Shown: one piece after another, positions 33,790 through 40,657 of the stretch
Layout of the letters: every line of letters starts with the position of its first letter
How positions within the stretch are numbered: the stretch's first letter is position 1
NCBI RefSeq assembly: GCF_035634895.1
Contig: NZ_DASQCC010000153.1
Location: forward strand, 1 to 64,000
DNA: 64,000 bases
Reading direction: 5' to 3'
Origin: Actinophytocola sp035634895
GTDB taxonomy: Bacteria; Actinomycetota; Actinomycetes; Mycobacteriales; Pseudonocardiaceae
Made by a program: the position numbers and the translations under genes
Notes under the pieces: model-generated
What the model was told of the DNA's origin: nothing
The model's database searches: none
What the model saw: only the letters and a program-made list of their open reading frames with translations

Positions 33790-34048
33790 GCTTCAGGTCG
33801 CCTGCCGTCACCGTTCCACGACACAAGGAGGCCATGCAGCGGGCGGCCATTTGATGGGAAGCGCTCCCCGATCACGGGAACAGAGCGCTGAGACAGGCGT
33901 AGAGCGCTTATTGACAGGATGCTGGTGTGGTACGACTACCGACATCAGCGTGTCGCCAGAAGGCAACTGAACGCGCGCCCCGCACCCCATGCCCACCCCC
34001 GCAGACGCGCGCAGATGCGTTTGTGCTGGTTAGGGCCATGTTCCTGAT

Positions 34049-34095
34049 CGGATTCAAAACCCGTCCAGTGTGCGTTCGAATCGCACCGGGGGCAC
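34049..34095 (+). other. attR: right boundary of the AICE
   Basis: 47 bp repeating the tRNA 3' half at 12446-12492, differing only at 34071 (T for A) and 34085 (A for T). These two changes together keep the T-stem pair. The sequence diverges completely at the next base. Confidence 0.9.
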
Positions 34096-34096
34096 G

Positions 34097-35948
34097 TACA
34101 GCATCCGCACAAGAAGTACCCGCTGGCTGAGCAGGCGTCTCTTGTGCGGTGTTCATGGTGTTCGTGATCCTTTCTGCGGCTTCGGCGATGACGGGTAGCT
34201 CCGTTGCTGGAAGCCTGATGGTGATCGTTGCGTCGTCACTGTCCGCGTGCAAGCGGATGGTGAGGCTGGTGATCTCGAACAGACCCCGGAGGAGCTGCTG
34301 GGGCGCCTGGGCAAGGTTGAGCGTCAGGTAAGGCAGCGCATTCAACAGGTCGACGTCCTCGGCGGCGGGCCGGGTGGGTTCGGCCCGCTCGGCGGCGTCC
34401 AGGTCGTCTATGGCGGCGAGAGTGGTCCGGCGTTCGGTTTCCAGGGTGTTATAGGTCTCTCGCAACCCCTGGCTGAAGGGGTCGTCGGGGGCACTGTCCT
34501 GGGCTTGCCGCATGTCGTTGTTCTGTCTGCGAGAGAGGTCAGCGAGAGTGCGTTGGAGCCGCTCTCGTTCGGCCTCTCGCTGTCTCGTCTCGCGGTCATC
34601 GGTACTGGCGAGACCGGCCGCGAACAGCTCTCGCCGGTGCGGGCTGCACACTCGGTCGAGGTAGAACGCCGAGGATCTCGTCCTCTCGGATGTAGGCGGC
34701 TTTCTCGTGCCCGACGTGCTTGTTCGGCCTCCCCCGGTTGTTGGAGGCGGGGTTGCACATGTAGTACTGGGAGCCGTGGCGGTGGTTGCCATACATCCGC
34801 CGGTCACACGAGTGGAACACCATCCCCCGCAGCACGTAGGAGCGGCGGGTCTTGGGATGGGTGTTCGGGGCGTTCCCGTCACGGGAACCACGCTTGGCTT
34901 GGCGGCGGGCGGCGAGTTCGTCGTACATCCACTTCGGGATCAGCGGCTCGTGTACCGGTTCGGCGGACCACACCCACAGCATCGGGTCGTTGACCTTCCC
35001 GCCCCGGGAGCGGGTGGCGCGTTTGTTGTAGACCATGTAGCCGGTGTACTTCGGGTTCTTCAGGATCTCGTACACGCTGGTCTTGCTCCACGCACCCCGC
35101 GCCCGCGTCTCGCCGGGCGGCACCGGCGGCGGGTACTTGGTGAGGTCGGCGTTGAGACGGTCGGCGATGGTGCCGTAGCCGAGGTTCTCGTGGTAACGCC
35201 ACAACGCGATCTGCGTAACCGTCTCCCCACGCGCCCCGTCCGGCTCCAGCCGGGACTTGGTGTGGCCCTTGTCGGCCTTCACCGAGTTCGGGTGCCGGTA
35301 CACCTTCGCCTTGTAGCCGTGTGGGGGTTTGCCGATGTTGAACCCGTCCCGGGTGTGCGCGCACAGCCCGCCCCAGGACTGCTCACCGGTGTTGACCGCC
35401 TCATACTCGGCCACCGACCGGTTGATCCCCCGCAGCAGGATCCTCTGCGCCTGCGACCCGTCCAGGGTGATCGGCTCATTCGCGGCGAACAACGGCACAT
35501 CCGCCCGTTCCAGATCCCGCTCGATCGACAGCCCCTCGAAGGCGCGGCGGGCGACAATGGAAATGCTCTCGCAGATCACCACGTCGAACCGCCGCTTCCG
35601 CTGCCCAGCCTCAGCCAGCAGGTCACCGATCCCACCGTCACGCGGAAGGGGGATGTTGAACCGCCCGTAGCCGGTCTTGCGACCCCGCTGGTCCAGTTCC
35701 ATGCGGCCGGACTCGACGTCGTAGAAGTACGCGACGATCATCCACGCCTTCGGCAACACGTCCTTGACGTTGTGGACCTGCCGCAACACCGACTGCCGTG
35801 GATCCTGCAAATCCTCGGTCGAGGTGCGGCACAACACCGCGACCCGCACCTCACCAGCCAACAACTGCCCCAGCACCGCACCGCGCATCCCCAACGGCGA
35901 CACGGCATAGTCGGACAACCCCGACGGACCCGAACTTTCGTGTGACAC
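34097..35948 (-). pseudogene. Large serine recombinase, frameshifted
   Basis: The N-terminal ~430 residues read in one frame: resolvase catalytic Ser in VAVLCRTSTEDLQDPRQS, then the recombinase domain (KPPHGYKAKVYRHPNS ... GYGTIADRLNADL ... SVYEILKNPKYTGYMVYNKR) and zinc ribbon (VFHSCDRRMYGNHRHGSQYYMCNP). After REDEILG near 34665 the coding sequence continues in another frame (FYLDRVCSPHRREL and the coiled coil RQREAERERLQRTLADLSRRQNN). A small deletion has therefore broken the gene. The second frame runs on through attR to 33908, antisense to the tRNA 3' end. It lies outside the AICE and is probably a relic of another integrated element. Confidence 0.83.
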
Positions 35949-36046
35949 CTGTTGGAGTGATTCCGGGTGCGGCCCCAGCCGGGCTGGGTCAGCGTTTGTG
36001 ATGCCCTGTCACTCGAGGCAGGGCATCAGAAACGGGAGGTTGTTCG

Positions 36047-36451
36047 ATGGCTCGCAAGATCCATTCGATGCTGCGTGCGGCAGCGTTCGGCGCCGCAGGG
36101 GTACTGGCCACCTTGTGCGTGGCGGGCACTGCGACAGCCCAGACTGGCGCTGACGTGTCCCCATTGCCGGCCACCTCACCAGCACCGACAGTAAGCATCC
36201 TGACCTTCGCCGAGAAATGTCTCGACGTGTGGGGTGCAAGTAGCGCTGACAGCACGCCGATCATCCAGTACCGCTGCCACGGCGGCGCCAACCAACACTT
36301 CCGTGTTCGCGGCGTCGGCTACGGCGAGGTGGAGATTCGGACCTTCGCCGGCAAGTGCCTCGATGTGAGAGGTGCAAGTAGCGCCGACAGCACGCCGACC
36401 ATCCAATACCGCTGCCACGGCGGCGCCAACCAACACTTCCGCAGCTCCTGA
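36047..36451 (+). CDS. Secreted ricin-B-type lectin fragment with duplicated repeat
   Basis: 134 residues: a signal peptide (MARKIHSMLRAAAFGAAGVL ... GTATAQ), a short Ser/Pro linker, and two near-identical 46-residue repeats with KCLDVxGASSADSTPxIQYRCHGGANQHF, the beta-trefoil (ricin B) subdomain signature with a QxF variant of QxW. A full trefoil has three repeats, so this is shorter than a normal domain; the stop follows directly after repeat two. A good ribosome binding site (GGGAGG) precedes ATG 36047. It may be a small carbohydrate-binding protein or a truncated remnant. Confidence 0.8.
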   Translation: MARKIHSMLRAAAFGAAGVLATLCVAGTATAQTGADVSPLPATSPAPTVSILTFAEKCLDVWGASSADSTPIIQYRCHGGANQHFRVRGVGYGEVEIRTFAGKCLDVRGASSADSTPTIQYRCHGGANQHFRSS

Positions 36452-36942
36452 GCCAGGACATGCATCTCCGCTGAAGTGGTCATTCCGCGTACGTGACTGG
36501 TGTAGCCGGTGCTACTCCGGGATGTCGAACGAGCGTCGGATTCACCCCATCGTGGGACCCACTACGCGGCTGATACGCGCGGCGCGGCTCCTTCCTTTTA
36601 GTTCAGCCGCGCCGCGGCCCCTGACGCTGACGGCGTCCAGCCGGAAAGCCAGCCACTTTCTGGCCTTCCTCACCCTCGCTGCTGCCCTCACCTAATACAA
36701 GAAAACTCCGCAAAGCTGCCACGTGAGACACGGTCTTAAGCCGAAAGTACGCGTCCCATCGCGACGCCTGCCGGTCCGTCATGACCCCCACCCCATGCAC
36801 GTCGCCCCATGCACGTCGCCGGGTGCGACCTCGGACTCAGCTGTCCACTGCCACGTCCGCCGGCTCGGGAGGTGACCAGCCGCAGGTGCTTCTCGCTCCT
36901 GGACTTGAGGGGCGCGCCCAGGTCGACCTGGTGCAGCGGATG
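36452..36942. other. Intergenic region between the lectin gene and the NRPS operon end
   Basis: About 490 bp separate the lectin stop from the 3' end of the ACT gene. Short frames here (for example 36603-36800 minus) lack support. The only clear element is the hairpin at 36578-36616. Confidence 0.6.
36578..36616. terminator. GC-rich hairpin terminator
   Basis: A perfect 12-bp inverted repeat, CGCGGCGCGGCT and its complement, with a 15-nt loop. It lies downstream of both the lectin gene and the convergent NRPS operon and may end either transcript. Confidence 0.65.
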
Positions 36943-37446
36943 TCAACGAACGAGACCGGCCCGCCCTCGGATGGCGTGGTCAGCTCCCACCTCGAACGCC
37001 TCGCACAACGTCCGCACGGCGACCTCGACCTCGAACGAGCCACAGACCACCGAGATCCGGCCGTTCTCGATGGTCACCAGTCCCAGTCGCACTCCCCCGC
37101 GCGCCAGCACCTCACAGAAGGTCGCCGGCACGGTGGGATCGGTGCGCAGGCCCGCGCCGGTCAGCGTGAGCACGACGACGTCGTCCTCGAGGTCGACCCG
37201 CTGGAAGCCGATCCTCGTGCGGACGGCGCGGAGGGCGGTCAGCACGGGCGGGCCCGAAGACCTGGGCACGGTGATGGCGATCGTCGCGCCGTCGGCCGGG
37301 TGCTGGCTCATCAGGCCGGGCTCCACCTTCTGTTCCGCGACGATCCGGAAGACCGCCGCCGAGGCGGCGGCGTGTGGCACGCCTACGACGGTGATCTTCG
37401 CCGCCGGTGGCGACGTGTGCACACCGTGTACCACGGCTCGCTCCAC
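36943..37446 (-). CDS. Stand-alone aspartokinase-type ACT regulatory protein
   Basis: 167 residues corresponding to the tandem ACT (beta-subunit) region of aspartate kinase with no kinase domain. Matches: AAKITVVGVPHAAASAAVFRIVAEQKVEPGLM, IAITVPRSSGPPVLTALRAV, VVVLTLTGAGLRTDPTVPATFCEVLARGGVRL, GRISVVCGSFEVEVAVRTLCEAFEV. Residues of the usual effector site (the QN of the first ACT, the TSEIRIS of the second) are changed. GTG 37446 lies 6 bp after the carbamoyltransferase stop, so it is the last gene of the NRPS operon. It may tune the host aspartokinase to supply Thr, Asn or diaminobutyrate. This role is inference. Confidence 0.8.
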   Translation of the reverse strand: MERAVVHGVHTSPPAAKITVVGVPHAAASAAVFRIVAEQKVEPGLMSQHPADGATIAITVPRSSGPPVLTALRAVRTRIGFQRVDLEDDVVVLTLTGAGLRTDPTVPATFCEVLARGGVRLGLVTIENGRISVVCGSFEVEVAVRTLCEAFEVGADHAIRGRAGLVR

Positions 37447-37452
37447 GACACC

Positions 37453-38364
37453 TCAGCCCACGCACCACTCGAGCACCGCGCGGGCGCTGTGGAACTTGTC
37501 CTCCGCCTGGTCGAAGGCGATGCTCGCCACGCCGTCGAGCACCTCCGCGGTGACCTCCTCGCCCCGGTGCGCGGGAAGGTCGTGCATGAACACCGCACCA
37601 GGACTGGTCGCGAGCAGCTCACCGTCCACTTGGAACGGTGCGAAGACCGCCCGCCAGTCCGGATCCGGCTTCGTCGTCCCCGTGGTCTGCCAGCGGGTCG
37701 TGTAGAGGACGTCGAACGTGGGCAGGTCGGTCATGTCGTGCCGTTCTACCACCTTGGCACCGCTGCGTTTCGCCGCGATCGCGGCGGCGTGCAGGAACCT
37801 GGCGTCGATGCCGTACCCCGGCGGCGTCCGCAGGTGCAGCTCGGCGCCGGGGAACCGGGACAGCGCGAGCGCCAGCGCCGACGCCGTGTTGTTGCCCTCC
37901 CCGACGTACAGCACCCGCAGCCCACTGACGTCCCCGAACCGCCTGGTCATCGTCGTGAGGTCGGTGAGCGCCTGTGTCGGGTGCTCGTCCGCGCTCATCG
38001 CGTTCACCACCGCCATCCGCTTCTGCGCGGCGAACGCGGCCAGCTCGGCCTGGCTGCCCGCGGTGCGCGCGACCAGGCCGTCCAGCATCCCGGACAGCAC
38101 TGCCGCGGTGTCCTCCACCGCCTCGCCGGTGTTCTCCTGCAGGTCGTTGGGGCCGTAGCTGACGATCTGCGCGCCGAGCCGCAGCGCGCCCGTCGAGAAC
38201 GCCGTCCGCGTCCGGGTCGAGGTCTTCCTGAAGTAGATGCCGACGACCCTGCCCCGCAGCGGGGCGGCCGAGCCCGCCGACCCGGCGGAGAACTGCGCGC
38301 CGCGCTGGACCACGTGCCGCAGGTCGTTGTCGTCGAGATCACTGATCGAGAGCAGGTGTCGCAC
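37453..38364 (-). CDS. Aspartate/ornithine carbamoyltransferase homologue with altered substrate site
   Basis: 303 residues with all carbamoyl-phosphate motifs: FRKTSTRTRTAF near residue 45 (SxRT), DEHPTQALTDL (HPxQ), and the C-terminal MHDLPAHRGEEV. In true ornithine enzymes the last motif is HCLPA and the ornithine loop is DxWxSMG. Here the Cys is Asp and the loop reads DVLYTTRWQTTG, closer to the DVLYxTRxQ of aspartate transcarbamoylase. The acceptor is therefore probably neither ornithine nor aspartate; 2,3-diaminopropionate or diaminobutyrate is suggested by neighbours. GTG 38364 has AGGAGG upstream. Cytoplasmic precursor or tailoring enzyme. Confidence 0.85.
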   Translation of the reverse strand: MRHLLSISDLDDNDLRHVVQRGAQFSAGSAGSAAPLRGRVVGIYFRKTSTRTRTAFSTGALRLGAQIVSYGPNDLQENTGEAVEDTAAVLSGMLDGLVARTAGSQAELAAFAAQKRMAVVNAMSADEHPTQALTDLTTMTRRFGDVSGLRVLYVGEGNNTASALALALSRFPGAELHLRTPPGYGIDARFLHAAAIAAKRSGAKVVERHDMTDLPTFDVLYTTRWQTTGTTKPDPDWRAVFAPFQVDGELLATSPGAVFMHDLPAHRGEEVTAEVLDGVASIAFDQAEDKFHSARAVLEWCVG

Positions 38365-38373
38365 CGAAACCTC

Positions 38374-39666
38374 CTAGCCCGTGGCGACGAGCGCCCGGCG
38401 CAGTACGTCCAGCCCGCGCTCGTGCCGGGCCGGGTCGATCGTCAGCGGTGGCAGGACCTTGACCACCTCGTCGTCGCGGCCGCACAGTTCGACGATCAGG
38501 CCGTTGTCGAAGCAGTGCCGCTGGACGCGGTTCGCCCGCGGTCCACCGCCCGCCGCGCCGACGTCGACGCCGAGGACCATCCCCCTGCCGCGGACCGTGA
38601 TCGCCGGGTCGAGGAGGCGGATCTCGTCGGCGAAGCGGTCGAGCCGCTGGCTCTCGGCCGCGAGCGCGGTGTGGAACTCGGTGCGCTGCCACAGCTCCAG
38701 CGCCGCGGTACCGGCGACGAAGGCGAGTTGGTTGCCGCGGAAGGTGCCGGCGTGCTCGCCGGGCGACCACACGTCGAGCTCCGGGTGGAACAGCGTGATC
38801 GCCAGCGGGAACCCGTAGCCGGACAAGGACTTCGACATCGTCACTATGTCCGGCACGACACCGGCGTGCTCGAAGGCGAAGAACGTGCCCGCCCGCCCGC
38901 AGCCGGCCTGGATCTCGTCGCAGATCAGCAGCACGCTGTGGCGGTGGGTCAGCTCCCGCAGCGCCCGCAGCCACTCGCGGGACGCCGGGTAGACGCCGCC
39001 CTCCATCTGCAACGGTTCGACGATCACCGCCGCCGGGAGGTCCATCCCGGACGACTGGTCGGTGAACATCCGTTCCAGGTAGCCGATCGAGTCGAACGGC
39101 CCGTGTGGACCGTCCTCGTAGGGCACGAACGTCACGCCGGCCACCCCGCCGCCCGCGGCCCGCGCCTTCCTGCTGCCCGTGACGGCGAGCGAGCCGAGGG
39201 ACATGCCGTGGTACGCGCCCGCGAACGAGACGATCCCCCGCCTGCCGGTCGCCTTGCGGGCCAGCTTGAGCGCGGCCTCCACGGCGTCGGTACCGGTCGG
39301 GCCGCAGAACTGTACCTTGTAGCCGAGGTCGCGCGGGACGAGTACGACCTCCCGCAGCGCGGTGAGGAACTCCCGCTTCGCGGCGGTGTACATGTCCAGG
39401 CCGTGGCTGATGCCGTCGGCGGCGAGGTAGCCGGCCACCTTGCGCTTGATGTGGGGGTTGTTGTGGCCGTAGTTCAGGCTCCCCGCACCGCAGAAGAAGT
39501 CGATGAACAGCCGGCCGTCCTCCGCGTACAGCTCGGCGCCACGCGCGCGGGTGAACACCACGGGGAACGTTCGGCAGTACGCCCTGACCTCCGACTCCAT
39601 CGCCTCGAAGACGGACACGTCGGCGACGGGCGGCGGGACCTCGGCACGCTCGACCTGTGCGGTCAC
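38374..39666 (-). CDS. Class III diaminobutyrate--2-oxoglutarate aminotransferase (EctB-like)
   Basis: 430 residues with the EctB/Dat start FEAMESEVRAYCRTFPVVFTRARGAELYAEDGRLFIDFF and AGSLNYGHNNPHIKRKVAGYL. PLP contacts are GPTGTDAVEAALKLAR, YHGMSLGSLAVTG, and LLICDEIQAGCGRAG; the Schiff-base Lys is in TMSKSLSGYGFPL. The expected reaction is L-aspartate-4-semialdehyde + L-Glu to L-2,4-diaminobutyrate. No ectA or ectC is adjacent, so the product probably feeds the NRPS rather than ectoine synthesis. GTG 39666 follows the hydroxylase stop by 4 bp. Confidence 0.9.
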   Translation of the reverse strand: MTAQVERAEVPPPVADVSVFEAMESEVRAYCRTFPVVFTRARGAELYAEDGRLFIDFFCGAGSLNYGHNNPHIKRKVAGYLAADGISHGLDMYTAAKREFLTALREVVLVPRDLGYKVQFCGPTGTDAVEAALKLARKATGRRGIVSFAGAYHGMSLGSLAVTGSRKARAAGGGVAGVTFVPYEDGPHGPFDSIGYLERMFTDQSSGMDLPAAVIVEPLQMEGGVYPASREWLRALRELTHRHSVLLICDEIQAGCGRAGTFFAFEHAGVVPDIVTMSKSLSGYGFPLAITLFHPELDVWSPGEHAGTFRGNQLAFVAGTAALELWQRTEFHTALAAESQRLDRFADEIRLLDPAITVRGRGMVLGVDVGAAGGGPRANRVQRHCFDNGLIVELCGRDDEVVKVLPPLTIDPARHERGLDVLRRALVATG

Positions 39667-39670
39667 GTCC

Positions 39671-40657
39671 TCACCCGGCCAGCACGTGGCCGTCGGCGAC
39701 CCGGAGGGCCCGGGACCGGCGCAGGTTCTGCACCACGGTCGTGCGTTGCAGCCACCGGTCCCGCCCGTCGTAGCGCGGGGTGAAGCTCGTCCTGCCGTGC
39801 AGCGTCGTCCGGTTGTCCACGACAGCCAGGTCGCCGGGTGTCAGGTAGTGGGTGAGCGCGTGCGCGACGAACAGGGACCGCAGTTCCGCCAGCGCGGCGC
39901 CGGCCCGCTCGGTCAACGGCTCGGTGGCCGCGAAGTCGGCCATCACGTCCGGGTCGTCCTGCGCGCCGGACAGCACGGCGTGCGGCACCGACGCCGGGCC
40001 GCCGACCCCGAACGACGGCGGCGGCGCGGTGACGAACTCCGCGCTGAACAACGCTTCCCGGTGCGCGTCGCCGAGCCGGTCGTAGACCTGGCGGATCGAC
40101 ACGGTGCGCAGCCCGGCGACCCGGTCGTGGTCGGCGCGCAGGCAGACCAGCAGCACGAAGTCCGGGCGGTGCTCGTGGAAGGCGTTCTCGTTGTGGAAGG
40201 TCAGCAGGACCGAGCCCTCGTTGCCCTGCAGCTCCTCACTGCCCGGCACCGGCACCACGTCCTGCACCATGGCCCCGGACTTCTCCTTGCTGAACGCGAT
40301 CGGGTCGCCGAAGGCGCTGGCGGCGAGCACCAGCAGGGCGGCGGGCACGGTCGCCTGCCGCTGCACGGACCCGCTCACCATCGGCGTCTCGGGAACACGG
40401 GACTCGTCGATCGGCAGTCCGCGGACCAGCAACGCGCCACTCCGGCCCGAGTCGCGCCGGTAGGTCACGAGCGACCGCCGCAGCTGCTCGGGCAGATCGT
40501 GCCAGAGCAGGCTCGCCTCGGCGATCCATGACGGGTCGTCGATCCGGCCGCCCGCCACCGCCAGGAGTCTGCCCGCGACCTGTTCGGCGGCCAGCCCGTC
40601 CGCTCTGTTCATGGTGACGACGCCGGCATGAGCGTCGACGTCGATGGCTGTCGACAT
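39671..40657 (-). CDS. AsnO-like non-heme Fe(II)/2-oxoglutarate L-asparagine 3-hydroxylase
   Basis: 328 residues of the clavaminate-synthase-like family. Fe ligands are visible as HxE (His155, Glu157 in FHNENAFH) and distal His287 (DNRTTLHGRT), followed by Arg for 2-oxoglutarate (about residue 301). Counting from ATG 40657, these fall at the same numbers I recall for AsnO of the CDA pathway, as do Glu125, Asn146 and Asp241, which bind the Asn substrate. AsnO makes (2S,3S)-3-hydroxyasparagine from free L-Asn. Modules 1 and 5 of the NRPS carry Asn-like codes, consistent with this role. The start shares a base with the upstream NRPS stop (TGATG). Confidence 0.85.
   Translation of the reverse strand: MSTAIDVDAHAGVVTMNRADGLAAEQVAGRLLAVAGGRIDDPSWIAEASLLWHDLPEQLRRSLVTYRRDSGRSGALLVRGLPIDESRVPETPMVSGSVQRQATVPAALLVLAASAFGDPIAFSKEKSGAMVQDVVPVPGSEELQGNEGSVLLTFHNENAFHEHRPDFVLLVCLRADHDRVAGLRTVSIRQVYDRLGDAHREALFSAEFVTAPPPSFGVGGPASVPHAVLSGAQDDPDVMADFAATEPLTERAGAALAELRSLFVAHALTHYLTPGDLAVVDNRTTLHGRTSFTPRYDGRDRWLQRTTVVQNLRRSRALRVADGHVLAG

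Larger units (their letters stand above)
12446..34095. mobile_element. Actinomycete integrative conjugative element (AICE), about 21.6 kb, in a tRNA gene
   Basis: It is bounded by 47-bp direct repeats (two mismatches) of the tRNA 3' half. Next to attL lie integrase and excisionase, then an iteron-flanked replication protein, TraB and Spd-like transfer proteins, WhiB and a GntR/KorA-like repressor, the standard module set of pSAM2-type elements. Most genes run on the minus strand with overlapping stops and starts. The element appears complete. The right end carries XRE/peptidase cargo with visibly lower GC codon use than the tra and rep genes. Confidence 0.93.
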
